A stretch of 64,000 nucleotides of DNA from Volutella citrinella (lineage: Eukaryota > Ascomycota > Sordariomycetes > Hypocreales > Nectriaceae), in contig JAWZSP010000001.1 in assembly GCA_034401135.1 (NCBI GenBank), positions 1,054,001-1,118,000 on the forward strand, given 5' to 3'. Below the pieces are notes generated by a model, which was given only the letters and a program-made list of their open reading frames with translations, made no database searches and was not told where the DNA came from. Shown piece by piece: positions 31,058 to 43,400 of this stretch. A program made the position numbers and the translations under genes. Position 1 is the first letter of the stretch, and each line of letters opens with the position of its first letter.

Positions 31058-32331
31058 TCACCTCTCCCTGCCGGTGCTGGAGCCGCCCTGGTTTGGATCG
31101 CTACCCCATGCCCATGGCATCCAAGACCCTCCTGCCGGTTGCTCCCGCTCACCACGAACATTGCGCCGGCGGATCGGGCCTTCGTCCTCGGTGCCACTCT
31201 CCGCATCGATCTTCTCGAAGTCGACCTCGCTCCGACTCTTGCTCAACCCGCTCCACATACTAGATCCGCTGGTTGGACGCTGAGTGGGCTCGTCGCCCTC
31301 GTGGCCGTCGAAGGTCATGGATGGGGCGCGGCGCTGGGCAGTGTTGTCCTGGGCCTCGGCGCGCTGAAGGGACTGTGCCTCGCGGTCGAGGGCCGTCAGG
31401 ACCATATTGAGGCGGTCGCGCTGCGCAGCGATGAAGGTCATTTTCTCCCTCGAGTCACGAAGGTGAGGTGGAATCAGCGTACCCGAGCCTGGAATATCTC
31501 GGGCTGCTGACCCACTGCCTCCGGCCTGCCCTGGGCCGGCAGTGGCCGTGGCGACGGCGGTCGACAAGAAGCTGTAGAAATCGGCGCCTGGGTTAGAGGC
31601 GCCGGCCCAGCGAGCCGCTGGGACACTAAACCGCGAAAGCAGAGACTGCGTATAGCTCTGGTAGCCGGAGGCTTCGGGGGATGGCGGCGTGGGTTCGGTA
31701 GGAGGCATGCCAAGCACCTTTGTCTTGAAGGCCTCGATGGCGAGCTTGAGGTAGGCGATGCCAGCCGCGGTCATGCGGTTGTGGGCGCTGGTGATGAATT
31801 CATCAATCTGCACCTCATTTTCCTCGAGGAAAGGGTGTATCTTTTCTTCGTAGATGAGGCGCGCGCCCTGTGTCTGGGGTAGAATGAGGTACAGGAGGAA
31901 AAGGAAGCGGAAGTAGCCGTAGAATGGGATCCTGCGGGACGGTCAGAAAATCTGTCACCTTCTGATATGTCTACAGATGTAGTATATCTGCCGTTTCCGT
32001 GGAGAAGAACCAACCATGAGACAATGAAATAGACCCACGACTCGACGAGCAAGGCGCAGCTAAAGACGACCCAGTACATCAACCAGGGCGTAAGCTGGGC
32101 GGGGTCAGACGTCTTGAGAGCCTTGTATGAGGCGAAGATGGGGAAGAGAAAGGAGGCGATGGAGCTGGAGGACGATAGGATCGCGTTAGCCGGCTGAGAT
32201 TTGGTATCTTGGGGGCTGGCGGGTGCTCGCGACCATGGCGGCCATGGGCCATCGTGATCATCATGACGATGGTGGGGTTAGCGGGTGGTGGGTGGGACTC
32301 ACGATAAGAACATGGGCAAGATGTCAAACAT
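31058..32331 (-). CDS. YOP1/REEP-family ER membrane-shaping protein (TB2/DP1/HVA22)
   Basis: Three exons, 32331-32303, 32164-32015 and 31931-31058, close in frame to 350 residues. The spliced N-terminus (MFDILPMFLSSIASFLFPIF, then ASYKALKTSDPAQLTPWLMY, WVVFSCALLVESWVYFIVSW and IPFYGYFRFLFLLYLILPQT) is a textbook TB2/DP1/HVA22 domain of hairpin membrane segments. QGARLIYEEKIHPFLEENE follows. Such proteins curve ER tubules or aid vesicle traffic. Classic fungal Yop1 is about 170-180 residues with a short tail. This one has a tail of over 200 residues, disordered and charged, with a stretch near EDEGPIRRRN, so it is more like the second, long-tailed REEP paralogue of filamentous fungi than canonical Yop1. 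The first exon codes for only nine residues and part of a tenth. Confidence 0.88.
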
Positions 32332-34276
32332 GATGGCGGTTAGGAAGGGGCGCAGAGAGAAGCACTCTCGCCCGGAATGCGACGTAAGATGGTAGCAAGT
32401 ATAATCTCTTGGCCAAAACGATGGTGAGTCGGCCGGGGCGGAGGGATTGCAAGAGTGAAGACGTCAGGGTCAGTGTCGGATGTGCGGGATTGAAGTTGTA
32501 GGTTCAGGATCGCCGAGCTCCGTTTTGGGCTGGATCCAGGGTCCTTTCCCACGCTGACGGCGGTACGTACCCCGTACTTTTGTCTCCGGCAGCCACGGGT
32601 GGTTGGTCTCTGGGCGCGCGGGGAATACGGTCTCAGGCTTAGCGCACTCCCTACTGCGCACTAATCAGCCGCCGTAGGGGACCACCGGCACGCGCGTGAC
32701 GGCCGCTACTGTGCAGCAGCTCACGTTGTCGATGCGATCCAATGCGACCCGGGAATGACGGGGGAGCGTGATCTTACCTGTGACAAGGTCGGAGCTGCCG
32801 GGCGGTGTGTAGCGTTGGGCTGAGCGGACGGAGCGGTTCCAGGTAGCTGGGTGAGGGGAATGGTACCCAAGGGAGAGTAGTCCTGCTGGTCTTTGCCTCA
32901 CTGCCGCATCACACGGGACGGACGGGACAGAACTGAGGCTGGATGTTGCAATGACGCATTAGGTAAGATGCCGCCACGAATGTTTGGCTTGGTCGCTCGC
33001 TTTTAAACAAAGAGTCGCCATGGGCTATGAGAACACATTTCCAATATTTGCGCACTGCTACGCATTTGTTGGATGTTTGCGGGAGAATTACGCGGCGGAG
33101 GACAGGTTGGCTTCAATCACGGATGCTGCCTGCACCCATGCGACCCGATCGCTGAAGCCTACGATGGTGGACAGCGACTAGGGCCATGGCTGGCTTCCCG
33201 ATGCGTCATCGAAGGCAAGGCAGACACTGCTGCCGACCAAGAATGAAAAGTTAGATGTGTGTCCTCAATCGGCAGCTCTACCATGCCGTATGTAATAGCA
33301 CAAGACACCAATCTGCTCGAGTACCTGCGGAGTAGTACTTGCTGACGGGACCTTATCTAGGAGTGGACAGGCAGAAGCTGCCGCCCCAGCACATCGGCCA
33401 GATTCTGCTCTAGCAACATTAGTTGAACGGCCAGACCTCGGGCGTTGGGATGCACCATAGCCAGATCTCATCCATACACTAAAGATTGCCCAAGGATGTA
33501 GGACGGGATCTTCGGGGGCGGGAGGATTGTTGATGGCGAGCGCTAGTTGGACATGAGACTCGGGCTGGGAATCGTGGGGTAGAAACCGTTGTCAGAGCTG
33601 CTCCTTTCAGGACGCAGGATCTATTCTCTTGATGACTAGTAGGACCGAGCTTGTAGACAAGTTCCTAAATGTTTATTCTATTGCACCCGTGGTCGTCGTC
33701 TATTGCACACCCCCTCCGCGAATACCCTACACTTGTGGACCCGACCTCGAACGAGCTTTTGTGGCTTTTGACCGCGCATGAGTGATGCTCTGATATGTAC
33801 GGATAGGGTGGCTGAGGGCGAATTGCTTTTAGCTGCATGCAACTGGTATGCTTAACTTTCCCGGCTTCTGTAGCCGAGATGTCGTGCTGCACACAACCAA
33901 GACAACCGTCATGACTGGAGGCAGCTTTTATAGGTTTAGTCTTCCGTTGTTGGTGTGTCCAACATAGGTCAAATTAAACGCTCGCACGATTGATCGTCGC
34001 TGCAGCTCCAGGGTCAGACCATCCCATACTCGGGTAACTTGGTACTTTACCAGGTGCATTGATTGACGGAGCTGACGGGACTCTGCCGGATCACCGATGC
34101 ACCCAGATCTGCCCTCCCCATACCCCGAACCTGCAATGCAAAAGGCTGTTGTAATAAATTTCTGGGTAAAACCAAACTTGTTGGGTCTCCATTAGCGAGT
34201 GGGATACTGTCCTCAAGCTGAAAATTAGTGTCTCGCACGCGATGGGCTGATTCGAGGGCCGTGATGGGCCAGTCCC

Positions 34277-34304
34277 CGCTTATCAATCTATAGATTGATA
34301 AGCG
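34277..34304. repeat. Perfect 28-bp palindrome with inverted GATA motifs
   Basis: The left arm is CGCTTATCAATCTA and the right arm its exact reverse complement, with no spacer. Each arm contains TTATCA/TGATAA, the core of fungal GATA-factor (AreA-type) sites, in inverted orientation. It could form a cruciform or bind a dimer. The nearest start codons are over 1 kb away. Confidence 0.7.
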
Positions 34305-35286
34305 ATACCGGACGGCGGCTCGTATGTACGAAGGTGCCCTGCAGAATTTTCGCCCTTTAAGGAAAGATCCCGGCCTCTAGACGTGTTTCCACTACTTGTT
34401 TGGCTGCAGAAGCTTGATATTAGGGAAGCTTGGCAAAGAAAGAGTAGCCAGTTTTATGTGACCATCTCTGCGAAGTCGCGCCAACCCCCATCCCAGCAAC
34501 ACAAACGTGTGTCATGGCGTGTGGGTGGCTTGCGGCGCTTCGTTACGTAGCTCTTGTCGAATTGCCTCATTGTTCGCTCGCGTATGAAGTTACATGACGA
34601 GGTGGCTCGCCTGGGCGTCTCAAAGGCCTGGGCCTGGAGCATGGATCGGAGCCGGGATGGTTTTCTAAGTCAACACCGTTGGGTGGAGCTGGATGGAGCA
34701 AGGTTTAGCAACGGTTTTTCTTCCCTCTGTCGCTCTCCCTCTTGCTACATAGTCCTTGAAAATTTCCAAAGACCCTAAACAGCTGCCGTATCCCCAGGCT
34801 TTAAACCGCCTGTCAAGATCTGCGTCTGCACACCTTGGAGATTTCGCGAGCGAGACGGGATGGACCCGAGATTCGCAATCCCAGGAAACCGGGCCTGTCA
34901 TGGTCCCACGCAAACACCGGGGCGACATGGGGCGGAGACGGAGCGACGGCACAACCCTTTTCGCCCATCTCCTGCCCAGGATCTGGCTGACAACCGGAAT
35001 CGGACGTCCGAGGATGCACCATCCCGCTCGGAGTGGGCTATCGTGTCGAGACTCCGGGTGCCCCCCTCGTTCGATGCTGTGTAGATGCAGCCTATCCGTC
35101 CCCAGCTACAACCCACAAGGCTTAGATTACGCGTGGACTGCGACTCAGGCCTGCTTTTATTATGGACCCTGGCGTGATTTGTTTGCGCGGCTGCACAGAT
35201 CTATGTGAGATTCTTAAGTAGATGCTGCCCCCCCCCGTCGCCCCCGTTCTGGTTGGGGTGAAGACTCGGGGTCGTAATTATTATTC

Positions 35287-35304
35287 TCGGCTGCGACAAG
35301 ACAG
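35287..35304 (+). promoter_or_regulatory. 18-nt element shared with the 15569 promoter
   Basis: This is the second exact copy of TCGGCTGCGACAAGACAG, 209 bp upstream of the RTA1-like ATG and in the same orientation as that gene. Its role is unknown. Confidence 0.35.
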
Positions 35305-35512
35305 AAACCCTTCCATCCATCCCATCGCCGTTCCCACCATCGATTCAACCATAGCTTATTTTTTTGGGGGCACAACCTGATCCTTCGCTCGGCGGAATCG
35401 AGTCACGAGAGGTGCATTACTCAAGCACCGGAATCCTTTCGACATACATCAATCCGACTGCCCCAGCTGGGCCCTCAGCTCTGGATTAACCAGAACACCA
35501 CGCAAAAAAAAG

Positions 35513-36649
35513 ATGACGACGCGACTCCCCAACGGCCTCATCTGGTCCGGCCCTTTGGCCAACTGCACCCTCGACCTCTGCCCTCTCGAGGCCAGCTTGC
35601 TGCGATACCAGCCGAGCCTTCCCGCCAGCTCCATCTTCATTGCCATTTTCGGTATCTCCCTGTTGATCCATGTCTGGCAGGGCTGGACCATGAAGACATG
35701 GGGCTTCATGGCGAGCATGATCTGTGGATGCATCCTCGAGATGTGCGGATATGGCGGGCGCATTATTATACACGACAACCCTTTTGATTTCAGCGGCTTT
35801 TTAATGCAGATCAGTATGTGATGTAACGCCTCATCCTGGTTCCTAACCCCAGATTGTGTTGGCGACCTGGATTCACCAACCCGATGAAGATCAAACGAGG
35901 AAGACGCTGACCTTTCGCATCTAGTCTGCATCACAGTCGCGCCGGTTTTCTTCTGTTCAGCCATTTATGTGCTGCTCTCACAGGTGTACGTCTTCCCGAG
36001 TGCTCGGCCTCTACAGCTGGGCAGACTAACACTATCGCAGCATCAATTTCGTTGACCCATCCCTGTCGCGCTTCAAGCCAACCCTCTTCTACTGGGTGTT
36101 TATCCCGTGCGACATTGTATCCTTGGTTATGCAGGCCGTTGGCGGCGCCCTGTCTTCTACCGGGCATAACAAGGATGCCATCAAGGTCGGCGAGAACATC
36201 TCGTTGGCCGGACTCATCTTCCAGGTTGTGACTCTGGTCGTCTTCTCCACGCTTTTCGTCGACTACGTCGTCCGCTGCGCTCGATCGCCATCCGCGTATC
36301 GCCTCAACAGGAGCATGAAGATCTTCCTCGGCTTCCTCTTCCTCGCCACCGTCTTCATCCTCATTCGATGCGGATACCGTATCGCTGAACTTGGCCAAGG
36401 CTACTTCAGCGAGCTCTTCCGAGATGAAGGCCTTTTCATCGGCCTTGAGGGGGTGTAAGTTGCCCCGAGTTGTAACCTTGACCATAGTGTGTCCCATGCT
36501 AACATGCTGACAGCCTCATGGCCATCGCCGCCTTGTTCCTCAACGCTGGGCACCCAGGATATGCCTTCAAGGACCGAGAGGCGCCCGCCAAAGACTCGGG
36601 ATCGAGTAACGAGGACACTGGTATTGAACAGGGCCAGATTGAAAAGTAA
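35513..36649 (+). CDS. RTA1-like (lipid-translocating exporter family) seven-helix protein
   Basis: Four exons, 35513-35813, 35925-35985, 36041-36454 and 36514-36649, close in frame to 303 residues. About seven hydrophobic helices are visible, including SIFIAIFGISLLIHVW, FMASMICGCILEMCGYGGRI, CITVAPVFFCSAIYVLLSQV, and LFYWVFIPCDIVSLVMQAVG followed by GALSS. The motifs EMCGYGGR, SxxxTLFYW.F..CD..SL..QA.GG and RCGYRIAELGQGYFSE with a preceding R are diagnostic of the fungal RTA1 family. Members are implicated in resistance to 7-aminocholesterol and other lipid toxins and in phospholipid asymmetry, at the plasma membrane or ER. The Asn-rich N-terminus (SGPLANCTLDLCP) is lumenal with Cys. Substrate cannot be told from sequence. 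Confidence 0.9.
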
Positions 36650-37682
36650 CGTGTCACTGTGCTGGAGCGACACACCAATGCTATAAGCGGGAACGAGATT
36701 CAACCAAGATCTAGGATTACATTTCCAGCACGCATTGCTGCGAAGGGCGAATGGATCGTTCCATGAAATTAGGTTTCTTTTCAGGTGGCGTTTTGGACAT
36801 GAACGAGGCCGGACAGGGTTGGATACCACAGCGTAGCCCTACCACGCATAGAGCAGAAGTCTCAAAGCAAACGGTTTCGAGGCTCGTGGGCCCAAGGTGG
36901 AATACAGCACTGCAATAACAACCTGAGATATTACCTAGAATAAACTACACAGATCGAGTATAGAGACGATTTCTCTTGACCGAACGTGGCGAGGTGATGA
37001 ACAAATTTGAGGGGGAATGAAGGGATAGCAAAGTTCATTGGAGCTGAATCCTTCGAACCATTCACTTTGCAAGTGGCGTCTCGACCTGGGGGCACACTGG
37101 GGGAATGTGTGTGATTGTTATTGGTGATTCACTTTTGAGGCCCTCCAGGGAGAGCCGGAAGGATATGAAGCTCTGATAACAGAATCTGGGATCTAAAAAG
37201 AAGACCTCGGGAACCTAGGATGTGTCGTCGAACCGACCAGTCTGCGAGTGTGTAGATACGAGCGCTGGATGAAACTCGTTTTTCTCATCTTGCTGCAAAT
37301 AATGCTTCACCTCTCCCAGCTGTTTGGAGTTCGGTGTGAATCACTGCCGGCAACAGTTTCGTCCTATAAATTGCCCCGCCCATCTTCTTCGAGCTTCCGT
37401 CTTTCACCTCTTTTCATCCCTGCTCACCTCTCTCACGTAGCTCCTCGAAGCCAAGAAAAGACAACGAGAGGTTCCAACCCTCTGCTTCTTCCTTCTTCCT
37501 CGCGCATACCGTATTCGCCTGCGCAAATCGCTGAGATCTCGCAAGAGAGTATACTCGAACACGATCACCGTCCCTCTTGGTATCTCCTTCACCGAGTCCA
37601 CCCAGAGCCATCCCGTATCACCTGAAACACAGCTGACGACTAACAGAGAAAGTAGATTCGATCTTCAAGACATTTCTTCAAC
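36650..37682. other. Intergenic region, promoter/leader of the F-box-like gene
   Basis: This stretch of 1.0 kb has no credible gene. The last 350 bases are CT-rich (CTTCTTCCTTCTTCCTCGCG) and probably form the 5' leader of the 37683 gene. Confidence 0.5.
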
Positions 37683-40463
37683 ATGGAGGACTCAGGTACA
37701 GAGGATATCGAGCTACCCTTCTATAGCGATGACGACGAAACCTTGAATAATGGTCCTGAGATTGATGAACTGATGCAAGGACTAGGCAATCCGTTGCCTG
37801 ATGGATTTAGTCCCATGGAAGAGGAAGCAGACGAAGAGGAAGCCCCCAGTGCTGCTGTTGAGCCACCGGAAGACAGCGACAGTTCTGTGCTCGAGGATTC
37901 GGGCGACGCTGAGAGCTCTCCCGACAGCGACAATGGCAATGAAGACCCAGAAGTTCGTGATGTGGACTTCGGGGGAGCAAGGATGAGCGACACCGAGTTT
38001 CAAGCATTTGGCCCCGCTCCGTATTTCAAGCCTGAATGCCGAAGGACATGCAAGGTACATTACACGGAAATGCGAAACGAGGCAAACGATTGGCGCGAGC
38101 GGTTCTTCCGCCAGCGGGAAGTGAGCGACAGAGTCAAACAGCGGAACCGAGAACTTCATCGTGATAAGCGAAAACTCAAAAGGGACCTTGAAGAAGCCCG
38201 GGAGGAGCTGGAGACAAAGAAGGGCAACCGCCGAAAGACTGAGCGAGTAAGTCGATGATATTTACCTCTTAATACTTAATCACATCTTACTCACAGATAT
38301 GAACAGACGTGGCCGAAGATGCTAAGAAGACGGCTTCGTGACCGGCTGTCGCGGGGAAACAGGACTTGGGGAACTCTTTACACCTTGATGTGCAAAGAAG
38401 AAAACATGTCCGGCTGTCCAGAAAAATTGATCCCCGGCCTTAGGTTGCGCGGCCCTAGCGAGGAGGAGATAGTTGGCCAGTCTACTCGACGCCCGCCTCC
38501 CCCCGACACTGGCTTTGGTTTTGGCTATACAGGCTTTCTCCCAAATCAGTTCCCGGCTAGCATTCTGATCAAGATCCTCGGGTACGTTCTCGTATTTGAA
38601 GGTGACCCAGTGCACGCTTTATCGCGCCTCGACCCGCATGAGGAATTGACGACGATGCCAAGAAACTGCAACGGCAAAGTCTCACTGCTCCATCGGTTTG
38701 CCATAGGACAGAAAGTTGCCGTGAGCCTCACATTTGCGACCAAGCCACAAGAGCTGCTCGCCCCTCTTCTGGTGTGCAGGGAATAGAATTACCTGGGCAC
38801 CAACCTTTTCTACGGGAAGAACAGCTTTGCTTTCAGCTCACTGGGCGAGTGTGGTCGCTTCCTCTCAAACATCGGTCGGCGAGTCCAACTGATGCGGCAC
38901 ATCCAGCTCCTCTGGGTCGGGAACCAGCATCTCACCTACGCCATGAATGAGAATGGCAAGTACACCTCACGACGAACCATTGGCCTTTGTTGGTTGGCAC
39001 AGGCGATCCGTCTCAAGGGCCTCGCGATTTACATTGAAGAGTCTGGTCTCTCTGTCCAGCGCAATAATCACGAGCCCAGGGGGATTTTCTGCCACATGAA
39101 TATCACGACGAAAGACCAGCCCGGCTACAACAAGAATAGATGTCTGCGAACGGTCCAAGGCATGCGGTACATCGAGTGCCTTCGAGGGTTGCAAGAGGTC
39201 CAGTTCTGGGACTACAGCATCTGGATCAAGGAGAAAAAGGTCAAAGTTGTCCGAGACTTTACCTTCGTCCAGAACATCAACAACCAAGTCCGTCGCCCGA
39301 AAAGCGACTTGGCGTGGGAGCAAAGCCGCCTCAGAAACCTCCCACCACTGCCCGCTAGGTATTCTCGCCCACTCGAGCTTGTTGAATTGATGGAAGCCGA
39401 ACTGGGCGAATCCAACGACGTTCAGATGGACCAGCAGTACTACGGAGACCACGTCCCTCTTCGACGACGATCTGTCATTGACTTGACGGAAATGGACGAA
39501 ATTGGAGGCGAAGATGGCGACGACAGCGATGACTTCTTGGTCTCCACGGACGACGAATGGGGCAACAATGACAATGGGGATGATGATGATGATGGTGGAA
39601 ATGACGACAACGATGGCGGGGGCAACTACGGCAGCATCTTTCGGCATTTCGGAGATGATGCCGATGACGAGAATGATAACGACAACGACGGTGATACCGA
39701 TGACAATGATGGGAATGGAGAGAATGATGACGGTGATGGCGGGGGCGGGGATGACACTGACGACAATGACGACGGCGACGATGACGACAATGGTCGAAAC
39801 TACGGCAGCAATGGCGGTACCATTAGCTTTTTCGAAGATGATGCCGATGATATGAGTGATGCGCTGGTCGTTCTCAGTGACCACAGCAGAAGCCCATCAC
39901 CGGCTTCCTCAGACGACAATGGGCCAGAGGATGAAGAGCCTGACGAGATGGACATCGACTCCGACCCTGACCTTGGCCAAGAGACATACGAAGTCATGGA
40001 CTACGATGAACTGCCCCAGACAAACGATCAATCCTCACCTGGGAGCGAGAACATGCCCGTCATTGTTGTCGAAGATGACGACGATGAGGAAGTCCATCCC
40101 AGCCAGCCCCCAAGCCCTTATGCTGCTGGCCTGGCAGACAGGACGAACTCGCCAGCATCGCCAAGTCCTCGGCCAATCCGCCCCGTGAACACCGAAGGCT
40201 CGCTATTCGTCGACAGCCCCGGGCCCGAGTACCGGCCGCCATCGCTGACCCCCCATGCTCACGGGCCATTCAGCAACCGCGGGTCATCGTTGGTGTCCAT
40301 CAAACGCCAGACGCCAGCATCGGCGAGCCCCCATCCCGGTGTGCCAGCCGAGGCCGAGGGGTCCTTGTTCGTCGACAGCCCGTTGCGTAACCGGCAGACG
40401 CCCTTTACCTTCAAGGCCGAGCCGCCAAAGTCAACCAGTCCTGGGAATCTCGGCGGTAGTTGA
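37683..40463 (+). CDS. F-box-like/fungal-specific protein with acidic tail; in-frame TAG at 38784 (possible pseudogene)
   Basis: Exon 1 (37683-38246) and exon 2 (from 38307) join in phase 0. The N-terminus is acidic, then basic coiled coil (RDKRKLKRDLEEAREELETK). An F-box-like segment (FPASILIKILGYVLVFEGDP, then VHALSRLDP) and the block LLAPLLVCRE...NYLGTNLFYGKNSFAFSSLG, followed by E, match a large family of fungal proteins. The frame is interrupted there by TAG at 38784-38786 between CRE and NYLG, while the same frame continues intact to 40463. If the TAG were read through, the product would be 906 aa. Removing a weak candidate intron (38721-38786, GTGAGC...ATAG, 66 nt) restores the frame (884 aa) but deletes conserved residues. 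The C-terminal half is an Asp/Asn/Gly tract and disordered Ser/Pro region. Function is unknown. Confidence 0.65.
39493..39860 (+). repeat. Coding GAT/GAC/AAT-rich acidic tract
   Basis: Within the 37683 gene, triplet-rich DNA encodes long Asp/Asn/Gly runs (DNGDDDDDGGNDDNDGGG and similar), broken twice by a repeated module, NYGSIFRHFGDDADDE and NYGSNGGTISFFEDDADD. The two modules suggest an internal duplication. Confidence 0.7.
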
Positions 40464-43400
40464 GTCCGCAAACGCAAAAAAAGAAACGAAGAGCTACAAG
40501 GGGGGGAATGGGAGCGGGATCCAAGAGGACAGGCGCAAATTGAGGTTCTGATTCATGGGCGGTGCTACGGTCCTGGTTCCTGGTAATTAATTAATGCTTT
40601 GCTTATTATATCTAGACAGACTCTCTGGGGTCGTTGGGTGGCTTTTTCTTCTCAATCTTTGGCGTTCATCTTTTGCTTCCTCGCGGGACGGACACGATAG
40701 CAGCGGCCTCATCTCCGCTGGAAATACAACCGAGCCTTCACAACTGTGCCATGAATAAACTTTTCTGTGTGTTTGATCATTTCGATAGTCCATCCATCGC
40801 TTGCTGTCAAGCGCGCCTCCCGGAATATTCGGCGACATACTGTCGGGACTGTATAATGGCACACCCGCCCGATGCTATTTGCTATGTAAGCAGAGGTGGT
40901 GCCTCCGAAGGTCCAGGCGGACCAGGTTCCCACGCGACCACAGCCAACTTTCTCCCGGAAATGGTCATACATGACCTTGAATGACGTCTCGCTGCCCCTC
41001 TCACTACTCCAGAGCCCGAGATGGCAATTTAAGCCCGTCCATCCTCGCTCAAATGCTCAACTAACGACGGTCGATGTCTCGATGAGGGCATGAAGGGGGG
41101 CGTGTGCCATGGAATCCAATGTTCACCCATCACTAAGATTGATATGGGGCAGCGCAAGGAATGCCTGCTGTCCATTGGCTGAAAAGAGAGCCGGCCAATC
41201 ATCTCTTTGGGCGTTGTCGTCGGCGTAGCAATTTGAGGGTCGTGCGATTAGCAATTTGGCACCGGCCCTCCCATTCTAAAAAAGTGGCTCAGGGGCATCT
41301 TTTCCCAACCAGGTCAAGCGCAAGGCACAGGCCTGCCATTGGCTCGCGGAAAGCTGCGCCCTGGTGCCGAGCGGGTGAAGCGAGGGCGCCGTTCGGGGGG
41401 TTTGCCAGTGGAGGCTAACGCTCCCTGGGACCACTAGAGAGACAGATTTTCCCCCTTCCCTTCCCCGTTTGGCCGTCTCCTTTCCCCCCTGCCAGGGATC
41501 GCATTCGCTGTTATCCGAGTCTGCGGTGCGCCGAGGGCCAAAAACAGATTCATTTGCGCGCCTGGTCTTGTGAGCAGAAAGACGACTGCAAAGAGCTAGA
41601 TGCGATTGCCACGGGAGCCTGACTCGGACGGGTGGCATGATGGGGAATCGCGGTGTTTGCTAACTCTCCGAGAGGCCCCCATTTGGTTTTCGCGTTTGAA
41701 CGACAACACAAAGTACCTGTCGTCCTGTGTGCTGCAGTATTGTACCTGCTGGCTGTGCATTGTCCTCTGGTGTTGTCCAAGCAAGTAATTAATTCCGGAG
41801 TCACTGGATGTCGGGTATTCCGTGCCCAAGTGGAGCAGAGGAACGTGAGAAAACCTGGCGGCCGAAGGCCTCGACTGTGACCATAGCGGGAACGCGCGGC
41901 TCGTGCGGAGGAGAGACGGCCGTCCTTGTTACAGTCGGCCATGGATATGGACTACGTAGTATGCATGTCCGTGATATCCGTGGAGAACAACACGCGGCGG
42001 CGCGCCATGGCTTACCCGATGACGGGGGAGGCAAGGAGGCCCTCGCGATAATACGCTGTAGCTACACTTGTATCTGTGAATGGGCAATGCGGAATGACGA
42101 GGCGATTGCAAAATTCCCCTCCCCGCATTCCAGTCCTGTCTCACACCCGACGGCGATGTCACTCTCAGTCATCGGTCCACTGTGAGCAGCTCATCTTTCC
42201 CTGATCGTGTGATGAAGTCTTCTCATTAGCTCCGTAGCTGCGGCGTCGGTGGTCAAGGCTCTCCGGCAGACGGACGGTTAAAAAAAAAACCAAGCTGATC
42301 TCCTGCGAAGAGAGATGATCGTCATACTCTAGTAGGGATCCATGTCAACGAGATGCTCGAGTGGGGTTTCTTACATCACGTACCATGACACCAGTGCTGT
42401 CAGCGCCGCCGCCAGCCCCGGCTGGCAATTCCGAGCCTGGGGCTGTCAAAGAGCGATCAGAAGTTGTATCCTGGAGACGAGTCCACAAGAAAAAGGAACC
42501 AGGCATGCGTAATATTGTACTGTGCTTGCTGCCGAGACGGAAATGCCGTGCGAAAACGGGTACGTATTCTTCACAGTGTACATAATGCCCGAGAGCGTGC
42601 AGTTTTGGCGGCTGAAGGGCTTTTCCTTTCCTTTGCTAGCTTTCGATGCTCATCCTGGCCGCGCTGAAACAAATGCCCATGCGCACGCCAGCCCACAAAG
42701 CAACGATGATGCTTGGTGGCGGAGGCCAAAAAAAGGAAGGGCTAGCTTCCAACCCCCTCGGCTCTGCCAACGTGAGCGAGCATTGGTGCATGTCTGGCTT
42801 GCACAAGAAAAATGTCCCAGCGCCACGAGTATTCGTGGTGGGCCGTGGCAAACGGGAAGATGCCCACCCAGGTGGCAACAGGCTGGGGGAGGCTTCTCGC
42901 ACTCGTGGTTGGCTATGCATGTCCAAGACCTTTTTTCCTTCTTGCAGGAGGACCAGCCCCCAGGACCGATACGACTCAGTAGGTCGATTGGTGAGAATGG
43001 CCAGAGGAAGAGGGCGAAGAATAAGAAAGGGTTCAACGTACCCCTCGATGCGGGGGTTGCTGCATGGGATGAGACTTTGGGCGCCAGCACGGATGGGATA
43101 GGTAGGCTTGGCCACCCACTTCGCATGGACGTTGTACCTCGCAGCAGCGCCAGTCAAGCCTTTGCCACAGTTGTGATTCTGTGAAGCGTCATAGCCAACC
43201 CCCCGTAGGCTGCAGCTGGGCTGCCGACTGACCGTCTCCTGGGTCGAGCATTGGCGCCGTGTGCTACACCGGACTGGTGGCCTCAATAGTGATGCCTTGA
43301 TCTGGTTGGCCACGATGTCCCGAGAAAGGCGATGGTATGCACGCTCGGCTGTGATTGACGGTTATGCTGCATGTTATTTGAGTCAGTGATCACCGTACAA

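Larger units (their letters stand above)
32332..35512. other. 3.2-kb divergent intergenic region, no gene recognised
   Basis: This region lies between the YOP1-like and RTA1-like genes. ORFs are short, overlapping and of mixed composition. It contains a perfect 28-bp palindrome (34277-34304), a C-rich tract (35226-35245) and the 18-nt element shared with 15569. The last few hundred bases are the RTA1-like promoter. Confidence 0.5.

Noticed and set aside
42522..43313. Opposing ORFs of 220 and 225 residues in the gene-free region
   Set aside because: They overlap on both strands, have random-looking composition rich in Arg, Pro, Ser and Trp, and show no conserved motif. Neither was annotated as a gene.
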